Source: Ehretia macrophylla
Lineage: Eukaryota > Streptophyta > Magnoliopsida > Boraginales > Ehretiaceae
Length of the DNA stretch: 64,000 nucleotides
Assembly: GCA_037974665.1 (NCBI GenBank)
Contig: CM075764.1
Coordinates: 114,080,325 to 114,144,324, forward strand
Direction of reading: 5' to 3'
The notes beneath the pieces were generated by a model. The model was not told the DNA's origin. It saw only the letters and a program-made list of their open reading frames with translations, and did not search any database. A program made the translations under genes and the position numbers. Below, piece after piece: positions 14,029 through 25,202 of this stretch; position 1 is the stretch's first letter; each line of letters opens with the position of its first letter.

Positions 14029-15717
14029 TCATAATTCAGACAACAAGGTTGATTGAACTTGTGTAGTGGCAAAAATTAACTCTTTTCGAGTCAATTGTGG
14101 TTTCCACAAAAATGCTTCCTCCAACAACTCCTGCACCTTAACTTCCAGTTTTGCCATGCTTGCTTTCCGACTTAAGGCATCTGCAACTACATTTGCTTTA
14201 CCAGGCACATAATTGATTGTGCAGTTATAGTCATCCAAAAGCTCCATCCACCGCCTTTGCCTCATATTCAACTCTTTTTGTGAGAACAAGTATTTCAAGC
14301 TCTTGTGATCAGTAAACACCTCGAACTTGTTACCCCACAGATAGTGCCTCCATTTCTTGAGTGCAAACACAATAGCCGCTAACTCCAAATCATGCGTCGG
14401 GTAGTTCAATTCATACGGCTTCGGTTTCCTAGAGGCATACGCAATCACTCTACCATTTTGCATCAACACACAACCTAGTACTTCCTTCGAAGCATCGCTA
14501 TAGATTACAGAACCTTGACTCCCTTCAGGCAATGCAAGAACAGGTGCAGTAGTCAATATTTTCTTCAATTCTTGGAAGCTGTTCTCACACTTGTCATCCC
14601 ATACGAACTTTGTTTTCTTTTGAGTGAGCTTTGTAAGCGGTCCTGCAATCTTTGAGAAATCCTTCACGAACCTCCGATAATAGCCGGCTAGACCAAGAAA
14701 ACTCCGAACCTCCGTAACATTTTCCGGCTTCTTCCAAGACATCACCACTTCTATCTTTGCTGGATCCACTGCTATTCCCTCTTGGGATATGATATGCCCC
14801 AAAAATGCAATCTACTGCAACCAAAATTCACATTTGCTAAACTTTGCATACAATTGATGCTCTCGAAGTTTCTGCAGTACCAATCGCAGATGTTGTTCAT
14901 GCTCAGGCTCGGATTTCGAGTATACCAAAATATCATCAATGAAGATCACTACAAATTGGTCCAAGTAGGGTTGAAACACCCTATGCATCAAGTCCATAAA
15001 AGCTGCAGGGGTATTAGTTAGTCCAAATGGCATCACTACATACTCATAATGCCCATATCTCGTCTTGAAAGCCGTTTTAGGCACATCCTTCTTTTTGATC
15101 CGCAATTTATAGTACCCTTGCCTCAAGTTGAGTTTTGAATACACTTTGTCTCTTTGAAGTTGATCAAACAACTCGTCGATTAGTGGAAGTGGGTATTTAT
15201 TCTTGACGGTCACTTGGTTCAATCCTCTATAATTGATGCATAGCCTCAACGTTCCGTCTTTCTTCTTTACAAATAGGACTGGTGTACCCAACGGTGAAGA
15301 ACTTGGTTGAACAAACCCCTTTTTCAACAATCCTTGCAATTGGTCCTTCAATTCTTGTAGCTCGGCCGGTGCCATACGATAGGGGGCTTTAGATATTGGC
15401 TGGGTGCCAGGCAGTAATTCTATAATGAATTCGATCTCCTGATTTGGGGGTAAACCGGGCAATTCTTCTGAAAACACATCTGCATAGTCTTTGATCACTG
15501 GCATCTCCTCCAACTTAGCTTTGTCCGACGGCTTGTTAATGAGGTAAGATAAGTATCCACTACACCCTTTTCTCAAGGACTTCACTGCTTTCGTAGATGA
15601 AATGATTAAACTCCTGATGAAATCTCTTCGACCCATTACCTCTAGTATTGGTTGACCAGGTATCCAGAATGTTACAATCTTCGTCCGACAATCTAGTTGG
15701 GCATGAAGCTTTGCCAA
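14029..15717 (-). pseudogene. reverse transcriptase and RNase H, broken
   Basis: Copies element RNA to DNA and removes the RNA strand. The RT half (15717-14812) shows [44 protein letters not shown] and the active-site FIDD at residues 259-262. The RNase H half (14802-14029) shows [23 protein letters not shown] and [13 protein letters not shown]. Defects: an in-frame stop at 14812-14814 separates the halves after CEFWLQ, and another stop ends the frame at 14029. The first catalytic Asp, normally in the KIDLRSGY-type motif, reads KLNLRQGY with Asn 197 (codon at 15127-15129). Stop and missing Asp both predict loss of activity. Confidence 0.94.
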
Positions 15718-16075
15718 CCAGTCATATAACTCATTTTAAGATGACTTCATAGTCTCAAAAAGGTAATACAATAAGATTGGCTGAGAATTCCCTATCCTTA
15801 ATTTGGATTTTACATGCTTTACAAGCTGAGCTAGTAACAAGTTTAGAACCCATCAGAGTACTAACTTATACTTCGTAAGGCAAACATACAACTTTTAGTT
15901 TCACACGTTACACACATAAGGGAGTAATAAATGAATGAGTAGCACCTGGATCAATTAGCACCCTAACAGGTTGATTCAGTATGAAAAATGTACCTTCAAC
16001 AACATCGGTCTCCTCTGGAAGCTCCTCGCACTCAATAGCATAAGCTCGAGCCTGAACTCTAAGAATTGGAGTCTT
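15718..16075 (-). pseudogene. retropepsin-type protease remnant
   Basis: Between the gag zinc knuckle and RT, one minus-strand frame reads ARAYAIECEE, then VEGTFFILN and LIDPGATHSF, the aspartic-protease active-site block of this clade (D-P-G-A). This frame differs from the one carrying the zinc knuckle, so a frameshift lies near 16075. Several stops follow after ITPLCV and before the RT frame starts at 15717. The enzyme would have cleaved the Gag-Pol polyprotein; it is dead here. Confidence 0.8.
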
Positions 16076-17143
16076 GCCTCTACAGCTGGTTTAACCTGAT
16101 TTTGTTTTGCTTGCCATTTAGGGCAATCCTTGATCTGATGCTGATCACTGCCACACCGCACACATCGTCCTGACTTCTTCCAGCACTGGGCCTCGGTATG
16201 ACCCTTCTTGTCATAGTAAGAACAGTTGATAGACTGAGTAGCATGTGAACTACCTGTGGATCCGTGGGTGGAAGAGGCTGATGGCGCTTTAGTCGGGGCC
16301 ACGGTTATTAACTGGTCTGTTCTGGCTTTGGCCCTGACTACGACTCTGACTCTGGAATTTCCTCTGTTGACCTGAAGACTGGTATGGTTTCTTGTTCGGC
16401 TGACTTGAACCGGCTCTATCAAGTTTTCTCTTCTCAACTCGGGATGCAGTAGCAAAGAGAGCAGAATAGGTATCGAAGTCATGTGAAGCCAATTGGTCCT
16501 GAATTTCTGGCCTCAATCCAGTTGTAAATTTCCACATCTTCGCCTCAGGAGTACTGACCATGTATTGAGCATAGCGGGACAGTCGGTCAAAACGAGCCTC
16601 GTACTGGGCCACCGTCATGTTACCCTGGTTCAAGTGCATGAATTCCTCAATCCACCTTTGCTTGGAAACTGCAGGTACATATTTCTCCTTGAATGCCTTA
16701 ACGAAATTACCCCACAAGTGAGGTGTATGATCAGTTTCCCACAGTGCCTCCACAGTGTGCCACCAATGCTCAGCATCCCCGTGCAACAGAAACACAGCAA
16801 ACTCCACCTTTTCTTCATCAATATAATCAAGTGGCCTGAAAATCCTCTCGATCTCAGACAGCCAAGCCTCTGCTTTCTCATCATCAGCTTCCCCGTGGAA
16901 TTTGGACGGGCGAAAGTCAAGGAACTCCCTCATTCTGCTATGTCTCCCATGGTTACCATCATTCCTGTTGTTGTTGTTGTTGTTTGCTTCACGTGCATCT
17001 TGACGTTCTATCACTCGCGACACGCGATCCATGGCATTTTCCATCATGTTAAACATAGCCATGCCGGGATTAGTTTGATAAGCATCTTCGGTCTCTTGGG
17101 GTTCACCGCTCCTATTAGTAGTGCGGGTACTAGGGCCAGCCAT
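16076..17143 (-). pseudogene. gag (capsid and nucleocapsid), frameshifted
   Basis: Starts at ATG 17143 (MAGPSTRTTN), ~240 bp inside the primer-binding site. Residues ~70-240 form the Retrotrans_gag domain with FRPSKFHGEADDEKAEAWL, FLLHGDAEHWW, FKEKYVPA and LNQGNMTVAQYEARFDRLS. A low-complexity Gln/Ser/Arg tail follows. The frame stops at 16289 within a CCCC run; the nucleocapsid continues in the next frame. It has a first zinc knuckle CSYYDKKGHTEAQC that has lost its second Cys to Tyr, and an intact second knuckle CVRCGSDQHQIKDC. The protein would form particles and bind element RNA. Confidence 0.93.
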
Positions 17144-17385
17144 CTATAGGCACAGATTACGATGCAAAATTTATTGAAATACAACAAACAAGAATTTAAT
17201 GCATAAGATATGCAACATAATATAAATACACAATTCTAGAAACAATTAAGACGTTAATCACTTAAGCACATAGAACATAGAAGGCACAATTAACATTATC
17301 ACACAATAACATATAGACAAGTCATCCTAATTACCTTAGGGCTCTACCCATGGCCTGAGAGTTAAACCCGGCTTAAGCAATCTAA
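17144..17385 (-). other. element B untranslated leader between primer-binding site and gag
   Basis: About 240 bp, AT-rich, with no open frame. It is continuous with the LTR and gag. I see no further motif in it. Confidence 0.6.
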
Positions 17386-17397
17386 GCTCTGATACCA
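17386..17397 (-). other. primer-binding site, initiator tRNA-Met (element B)
   Basis: The minus strand reads TGGTATCAGAGC, complementary to the 3' end of plant initiator tRNA-Met, 16 bp inside the 5' LTR edge at 17414. Confidence 0.92.
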
Positions 17398-18046
17398 TTC
17401 TTCTTCTATAAGGTGTCACGCTCCAACCCGGCCTATAAAGGTTAGACTAGGATGTGATCTAAACATTCAAGTCCTTTCACGTATCTAATCGTTCAAGAAG
17501 GTTTAACACCTAACGTTTAGGCTAAACTCCACAAATTCTCCAAAAAACTGGCAACATAACGGCTGTAATTGGGCTCTTTAGTTTGACCAAATTCTCAAAA
17601 CGCCTCAAAATTTCCAACCTCAGTTTCATTTCTAACGAAGATTACTATTTATAACCAATCGAAACGCCTACAAGTTATCTCGAAGTCTCGTCTGATTAAT
17701 AACCTAGCATGATACTATCTCTCGTTTGTTTGTTTGTCCTCATTACAAAAGTACCTGTTGATCTTAGTTTAACAATGAGTACCTGCTTAAGATTGGATAG
17801 GTTCATTTTACTTAGTCCTTACCTGATATTTCATAATCCTACGATAGATACTAGCCAATAACGATAGCAAAAATGACCATAGTAGTGTCTATCTAGTTAT
17901 TATCAGTACAAGCCAAAATTAGACCCCAAATTACAACGGGGGTCTTTTACATTACAACAACAAGCATCATAAGAAATGAAATAGTCTTCAAGCAACATAT
18001 TATTCACAAAATGGCCATAGTCAAGCAAGACACGTAGGGCAAGCAA

Positions 18047-18109
18047 TCATTCCAAGGAATCATCATTAGGCACGTCGTCCTCGGGTATCTGTTCTTGGTC
18101 TTCTTCACC
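18047..18109 (-). other. putative LTR exon end encoding an acidic peptide (element B 5' LTR)
   Basis: The same 63-nt frame as at 9411-9473, starting GEEDQEQIPE and ending PNDDSLE before TGA. It differs by one Val-to-Ile codon change. Confidence 0.35.
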
Positions 18110-18420
18110 TGAGATGATAAAAGATGGTGAGTCCTTATGAACTCAGCGAGGGGGAACGAGAAATAAGTTTTGAAACTCATTTTCCGGTTTAACTTATGAA
18201 AACCCTTTTTGCAAGCATGAATGTATCACAAGTAAGTACATAACGTAATGTAAAAGTAAAGGAACACAATTACCCGTATTTTTCTCCCCGAGGTTCTCTA
18301 GGAAACCAAGCGAGAGTACTTATACACATAGTGAAAAGGATACAGTGAACTTTTGCTCTCAGTTCATGTCAGTGTCAGTTGTTGCGGCCGACTTCAAATC
18401 ATCCCCTTATCACGCCAAAT

Positions 18421-18654
18421 GGGTGTACTTCGGATGTACTCTGAAATCCTACGACCCAACTCTCCGAGGAAGTCTAGCCCCCAAGCGAGAGAGGGAATTG
18501 GACAATGGTAGTCACGGTTGTACAGGCAAGCCCGATGTCGCCCGGTGTGCGTGAACGCTACCACGCCAGAATGAAAGGTTGCAACCTTGTATGCAATGCA
18601 CATTTATGACATTTAATATATCACATTTGGAGGACAACAAAGTAGGTTGCCTCC
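18421..18654 (-). other. conserved LTR hairpin cassette (element B 5' LTR)
   Basis: Copy of the cassette at 9783-10016. Loop CTACTTT sits within 18630-18653, and GGTTGCAACC is a perfect palindrome here. The terminal stem-loop at 18421-18442 is weakened by substitutions on one arm. Confidence 0.5.
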
Positions 18655-21600
18655 GAGCAGTCATAAGATTGCACATTGACAGTTAAACACGCGGGGCACG
18701 ATATGACAAGTAAATTCACTTGAAAAGGACATGGAGTTATATGAATATTAAACGGACAGCCATGTAACGCATGTAAATCAAGTCATATAACTCATTTCGA
18801 AGTTCACGTAATCAAATAATAATATTATTCAACATGTAACGACATCTACGTAGAACCTAGTGCAAGAAAGGCCTACTTGTCAACATGTAATCATTGAAAT
18901 CATGTTTAGGGCTATGAGGGAAACTACGGGCAACCTACTAATTTCATAATCAAACACGATATCCATAGGATCAACAACTTAGCGAATTTACCTAGTCACT
19001 AGGGTTTCAATTCGTGCTTACCCGTGCGATTAAGCCCCAAGTCATCTCGTAATTAAGCTCAAGCCACGCATTGATTAATTCAAACACCCTCAAGCATTCA
19101 AAAAAGTCTACACAACATCCAAATGCCACAATCTCAAGCATTTAATACAACAAGAGAAGCTACAATAATTTTTCTAAGCATTTCACTAAGTGAAACCCTC
19201 ACTGCAATGGACTGTTTTCTCACAATCATTAAGACAAGAAAAAAATTTCCAATTCCAGTGAATAAGATGTCAAATTAAATTTTAAGGGGTGAACTAAATT
19301 CAGAAACAAACCTCGCATCATTTGGATTTCGGGTTCAAGAGTTATAGCCAAAACAGTGAGACTACACAAAACTGTCCAGATTTGCACACATTTCAATACT
19401 TATCCTTTTTGAGGGCCTTAGGGTCAGATTTAGCCTTAGTCCATTTCTGAAAAAAAATGTCCAGAACTGAAAAATATAGCAGCACACCAAATTTCATGTA
19501 TTTTGGATATCATTTACTAAGTCAAAACTGGTTCGTTCTACAAGGTCAGTGAATCTGCCAAAACCTGCTTCATTTTTTCAGACTTTCCAGATTTGGACAC
19601 ATTTTTATAATTAGACATTTTGAGGACCTTAGACTCAAAATTAGCTTTGGCCTATTTCTATGAAAAATTCTCAGAACTGGAAAAAATAGTTACCTACCAA
19701 TTTTTACGTATTTCCAACATATTTTACCCGGTCAAAATCACCTCGTACCAACAAGGCAGAAGGCTGTTACATACCCGATTTCATCTATCATCACATTCTA
19801 ACCAAAAATCTAGCCATGCTTGTTTACAAAAACTCATGAACACACATATATCTCAAGTAAAGAAGTAAAGATAGACATTTAAGGGCATGCATGTGGTTTT
19901 TTTGAAAGATTTTCAAGATGTTTTAGCCCTCACCTTCGCAAAACAACAAGAAGATGCACAAGACTCTTGATAGTTGCACAAGATTGACTCTTTTCCTTGC
20001 TTAGCTGAGACACCACTCGATTTTCACTAATTTCCTAGCTTAGTAACCAAGTTCTTAGTAGGTGCATATGGTTAGAACAAGAAGAAAAGAAATGGAAGCT
20101 AACAAACTCACCTAAGCCGAAATGGATGTTCAATGAGCTTGCATGTGAGTTTCTTGCAACCTAGCTTGCTTAGTCGAGCTCCCTAGCTTCTTGCATGCCT
20201 TGATGAACCATGGAGTGATGAAGATAAGCTATGGAGTGTAGAAACTCTGTGGCATCCTGAGCCTCCAGCATGCTTACATTAACTATTTGCATTCCTTTAA
20301 TTTATAATTAATTGACTTGCCCTGAATAGTTTTATTTTATTTTATTTTATTTCCTAGAAATTATTTTACTAAAATTTTAATTAATTTAATTTTACTATTT
20401 GAATGTGAAGCCCCATACTAGGGAATAATTACTTTTATTCTTATCACCATTTATATTTATTTAATTAGATTGTATTTAATTGATTTAGGAGAAATAGTTA
20501 ATTATTATTTTTTATTATATGTATTTATTTAATTTATACTTAACTGATTTGCTCGGAACACATACTTTATTATTTTATTTACTTAAATTTATTCTAATTG
20601 GCTTTAAAATTAATTTGTGTCACTATTCGAGCAAGAAGTTGGGCCCGGACCTGAATGAGTTAGATTAATAAGTTTAATAATTACATTTATTTAATTAGCT
20701 CGGACATGAATGAGCTAGATTATTATTTTTAATAATTATATTTCTTCTGTTGCCCGAAATTGAACGAACCATTTTATTATTTTTAATAAGTCTAGTTATT
20801 TAATGTATATCTAAATGAGTTACTTGAAATAATAATTTGATTAATTCTTAATATGTGCATTTATTCTATTTATATTTAATTGACTTATGTTTATCGTTGA
20901 TTTGATCGTCTAATGTTAGAAATTATTTAGTACGTAACTTATATCAATTAATGAGCTAAAATTATTTACCACCTGGCTTTAGTATTTTCCTCCACCTGTT
21001 GATCATGTGTTTTTCATTGTGAATTGACTATATACCATGAATATATACAAAATAAAAGCTAATCCAGTTTAACTCATATTTTGTTCCACTTGCCATCACC
21101 ACCGAATGGTCTAGAACTAAACAAATTCATTTGTTAACATCTGGCTTTCACTACTTTACTTGGCATATATTACTATACTAATAAGTTAACCAAATATCAC
21201 TCATTTCTCACATTTTCACTCCATTCACACGGAAACAAAATGGAAGCTAAGCACTTCATCTCATCACTCAATATTTTGCTCATTCATTCTCCACCACTGA
21301 CGACAACAAGAAGAGGAAAAAATAAAAATAAAAATAAAAATAAATAAAGCCAATGTGACATCCTGGACCTGGCATGTAGTAAAGAATACTTATTTGCATG
21401 TGTTTATATGTGTATTTTAAGTGTTTTCATGTACATCTATATTTACTTAATGTTTTGTATTTACTTGTTAACACACTCTTTGTAATTCTGGAAAACGTGC
21501 GACCTGTGTTAAATTAATTTATATGAAACAATTATCTTAGTATTATTTTATATATATTTGAAAGTATTCTCTTACATTTAATTGTTAGATTTCACTATTT

Positions 21601-21925
21601 TTAATTATTTGAGTATATATTTCTGAGCCCGGAGTGATTTTTAAATGATTTTATTTATTTTTTTGGCTTATATATATGACTTACTCTACTTATATCATGA
21701 CTCTGTTAATTGAAATACGTGCATTAATAGCTTTGCGCATAGCATTTGGAGAGAAATTAGTAGTCCTGAATGAATAGTGTATCGTTTTGGATAGTGATGT
21801 TTTTGTAGAGACTTTATTTGGGCCTTTAGAGTTCTTGGCTAGCTTTAGGCTTTAATATATCATCTAAATTAATTAATTTAGGCCCACAAACCAAACCCAA
21901 CCCATCAACCGAACTAATTTAGCTT

Positions 21926-21933
21926 TATATATA
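21926..21933 (+). promoter_or_regulatory. candidate TATA box of the LARD 5' LTR
   Basis: TATATATA in AGCTTTATATATACCAAAC, ~180 bp before a donor-like GGAG|GTGAGG. The second LTR has the same sequence at 26897-26904. The transcription start is not determined. Confidence 0.45.
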
Positions 21934-22931
21934 CCAAACAAAGACCAAAAAAAAAAAAATGCAAGAAAAGATCAAGGCAAAATCGGGTGAACCAGGAAAG
22001 AAAAAAAAGAAAAGAAAAATAAGATAGGGTTTGATTTTGGTGAGCCATCTTGAGCATTTTCTAGATGAATTGAAGTCACCACTTGCCATTTTTCACCATT
22101 TTTAGCTTCTTGGAGGTGAGGGAGATGCATTTTATTGTTTTTAAAGTTTATGTTCATATGTTGAATTTTCTTGATTTGTCAATTATAGCTATAAAACTTG
22201 TTATGAATGCTTGCTATGAGTTATTTGATGCCTATAGAGTTAACTTTTATGGCTTGTTAGAAGATTTTATGGTTGAATGTAGATATTGATCAAAGAGATG
22301 ATGAATAGTGCCTAGAATTAGGGTTTTGAGAAAAATTGCTAATTGGCTTGAATTGAGGCTTCAATTAGATGCTCTAGACCCTAGTGAAGTTAGTTGAAAA
22401 GCTACGTGAGGTTGAATCGTTCGAAACCGAGCTTAATTGCATAAATAACTGACTTTAAAAAGGGGACTTTTCTCGTTAAGCAATTCGGACAAATTTGGGC
22501 ATTGATTCGGGTATCCTTGAGCTAAGGAAGCACCTTTGGTGTTTTCGTTTCGCGAAAATGGGGTTCGGTTAATATAGTTGTAGTTCAAACCCGTTCGGGG
22601 CCTTCCCGAACTTTTGTTTCTAAAATGAGTTTTTGTGATCCTAAAAGGTGCCTTTAGGCTTAATTAAGAATATAGAAAGACTAGAATATGATTTGGAAAT
22701 CTTGAACCATGCATAGGAGAAAGAAAACTCGGTTAAAGAAAGAGGAAAAAGTAGTTTTGGCTATATTTGATGCAATTGGCACTTGTATTTAAATTATCTT
22801 GTATTGTATTGATTATTTAAGATATAATTAAGCTATTTGAATAGATTGCTAGAATTAATTGTGATGATTGCTTCTTTTGGTATCTTTAAGCTAATCTCGT
22901 TCTTATGTGAATTTATATCGTGCTTATATGT

Positions 22932-23201
22932 GAGGGCGGCCTACTTTGTTGTCCCTCTTATGTGTTATGTGATATCTTGATTGTTTGTGATCGAAAATCG
23001 GGTTGCGCAACCTTTTCGAACATGGTAGCGTCGAGAAACATGGGCGGCGTCGGGCTTGCCGTGCTCCCTCGACTACCATGGTGCCTATTCCATTTCTCGT
23101 TGAGGCATACTCCACTACCCCAGAGGCGTGGTTCACCTGCTGGGCATGGACCTACCTCGGGAGAAAAGGGTCGTAGGATCGGGATACATCCGGAGTATCC
23201 C
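22932..23201 (+). other. conserved LTR hairpin cassette (LARD 5' LTR)
   Basis: First stem GAGGG.../...CCCTC around loop CTACTTT, then the palindrome GGTTGCGCAACC. Long arms CATGGTAGCGTCGAG and CTCGACTACCATG follow, then GGGTCGTAGGAT. The last element is a perfect 7-bp stem GGGATAC / GTATCCC with loop ATCCGGA (23181-23201). Confidence 0.55.
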
Positions 23202-23452
23202 AATTGTTGGTGTTTGGGGTTTGCCGGCATGTTCGTGATGCTCGTGGTTCATGGTTCGTGGCTCGTGAGTGAAGAGTTAGAAATGGAACTGTATCCTTTT
23301 TAAAAGTGATTAATTGCTTGGCTTATTATCTTGTTGGTTTATGTGGCTTATACAAGTTATTTTGTATTTGCATATCATATTGCATGTTGGTATATTGCAC
23401 CACTTCCCTCGCTGGGCAACTTTGTTGCTCACTTCTCATTTAATATGTTTTA

Positions 23453-23527
23453 GGAGAAGTTGAGGTAGACTTCCAGCTAGTAGCGGTAGTAGAAGAGGAG
23501 GAAGTGCTAGTTAAGCAATTTCCATGA
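23453..23527 (+). other. putative LTR exon end, acidic frame (LARD 5' LTR)
   Basis: After acceptor-like TATGTTTTAG, in the same phase as in B and D, 24 codons are open to TGA. They begin GEVEVDFQLVAVVEEEEVL. The 3' LTR copy at 28420-28494 keeps the frame with one changed residue. Donor-like GT at 22116 would give an intron of ~1.34 kb. Function unknown. Confidence 0.3.
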
Positions 23528-24064
23528 CTTCTTGTGTTATAAGGTTGTCTAAAATGTAAAGCTCGCGTGTAGTTGTTCTTGATTCCCTTTTTGTGACATT
23601 GGGGTCTTGAGTATATTTCGTGAATGTAATAATTTGTAATCTTGTATGTTGGATATAAAGTGGAATGACATGTAATAATCCATAGTAAACTTATTCTTTT
23701 GCATGCTTGTGTGATTAACAAACTTGGAAGTAGAACTTGGTTATTGTTGTATCTAACTACCTATAGTTAAAATTAAAAATGCTTTGCTTGCTTGTGTGTT
23801 ATATGTAATTGTTGTTCCAAGGCTCGGATGGCCTTGTGATCTCGGGTAGTCTTTAAAAAAAAAATCTTGGAGGATTGATTGTAAGAGTTGCTGTTTGTGG
23901 ATCTAGCATCATAGGTGTCTTTGTGCAGGTACTAGTTTAGTCCTATAAACAGGGGAGACTCTGTCCGTTTTTCCCTAAATTTCGTGCCCGGGGTTTGGAC
24001 TTGGGTGAGAATAGCATGATAAATAGGAGTTTCGGTCTCGTGAGGGATCGGGGCATTACAGTTG

Positions 24065-24076
24065 TGGTATCAGAGC
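24065..24076 (+). other. primer-binding site, initiator tRNA-Met (LARD)
   Basis: TGGTATCAGAGC, 4 bp after the 5' LTR end. Confidence 0.92.
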
Positions 24077-25164
24077 TTAGTTAGCTCTTAGCTGGGACAG
24101 GGTCCTCGGTCTGTTGGGTAGCAAACCTTGAATGTGTGCATGTTAAGCGTGTCTTGAATTGGTGCATGTGCTTGTTGGGAGACTTGTATGTCTTGATTGT
24201 ATATGTGCCCTATATGACTTCTTTGTGTAATAAGTGAAGATTGTGTGATATGTGTATTGTGTTATGTGATTATGTGCGTATCTATGTGATCTCTTGTGCA
24301 ACTCGTGAAACTTATATGACATGTTTATTTATGTGATTAGTTATGCATGTAAGTGATTTCTTGAGTATTTACCTACCCTAATTACTTGTAATAAAATGTA
24401 TAAGATGTTTATCTTATATAAAAACGCACTGCATGCATGCATTACTCGTTAATATGGTAAGTAAACACTCTCCCCTATAAAGAGATGGCAAGTGATAGCT
24501 TGCTTGGAGATGTGTGCCGGTAAATGAGAAAGTAGTGGATCAGTTGGCTATTGGTGATTAATGAAAGGGATTTAGTGCTTGGAGGTTATATTTAGTAAAT
24601 AGTCGTTGGTGTTTATCTTCAACAATCTTTCTTGGTAATCTCTTTTGCCTTTGGAACGTGATCATTGGAATTCTTATAGGGTGACATCTCAGAATTCTAG
24701 TACTACGCTTGGATATTCTACTTAATATCTTGGTATTTTCATTTGAGAATTTCAACTGGATTTCTTATATTAAACACGATTGGAATTCTTATATGGGATT
24801 TCGTAAATGGTAACCTCAACGACATTTTATTGGGAATTCTTGGTGGTATACTTATCCAGCATTCATATTTGGTATACTTACTGGATTTCTAATCAAGATT
24901 CTTATATGGAGCATCTCCTCGGTATTCTTCTTGAAATTGATATGTGATATTAACGACATCTATGGCATTTGCAATTGGATCTCATAATGATATTTACAGC
25001 ATATTTATACAGGATTTCATATGGGGATTTCTATAATATTTTTATTGGAATTCTTATTGGAAACCACACTCGGAGTATGTATTGGTGTTCTTCTCTTGGG
25101 TATCTATTTGAAGATTCTTGTTCTGGGTGTTCGAAATGTATATGTGGGCTCTCTTGAAAGAAGA
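24077..25164 (+). other. LARD internal region, non-coding
   Basis: No frame over 70 codons and no gag or pol similarity. From ~24590 to 25130 it repeats a degenerate word resembling TTGGAATTCTTATATGG many times at irregular 20-40-bp spacing. Its first 300 bp are rich in TGTG words. It may serve only as spacer or as a packaged RNA body. Confidence 0.7.
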
Positions 25165-25202
25165 AAATTGCGAGGACGCAATTTGTTTGATGGAGGGGAG
25201 AG
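25165..25202 (+). other. hairpin and polypurine tract of the LARD
   Basis: AAATTGCG-AGGA-CGCAATTT (25165-25184) is a perfect 8-bp inverted repeat. It is followed by GGAGGGGAGAG (25192-25202), directly before the 3' LTR. Stem bases differ from those of elements B and D, but pairing is kept. Confidence 0.8.

Larger units (their letters stand above)
20248..24060 (+). repeat. LARD 5' LTR
   Basis: Starts TGTGGCATCCTGAGCC and ends GATCGGGGCATTACA. The first 1.1 kb is very AT-rich. A (AAAAAT)n tract (~21317-21347) precedes a second LTR-start-like TGTGACATCCTGG at ~21354. The U5 end contains ACAGGGGAGACTCTGTCCG, shared with LTRs C and E. No protein gene is visible. Confidence 0.93.

Noticed and set aside
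16493-17149. 218-codon plus-strand frame opposite gag
   Set aside because: It is the exact antisense of the gag domain, which has clear family motifs on the minus strand.
22920-23303. 127-codon plus-strand frame in the LARD LTR
   Set aside because: The copy in the other LTR (27894-28235) has a different end after an indel, and there is no domain or ATG context. Probably chance in the cassette region.
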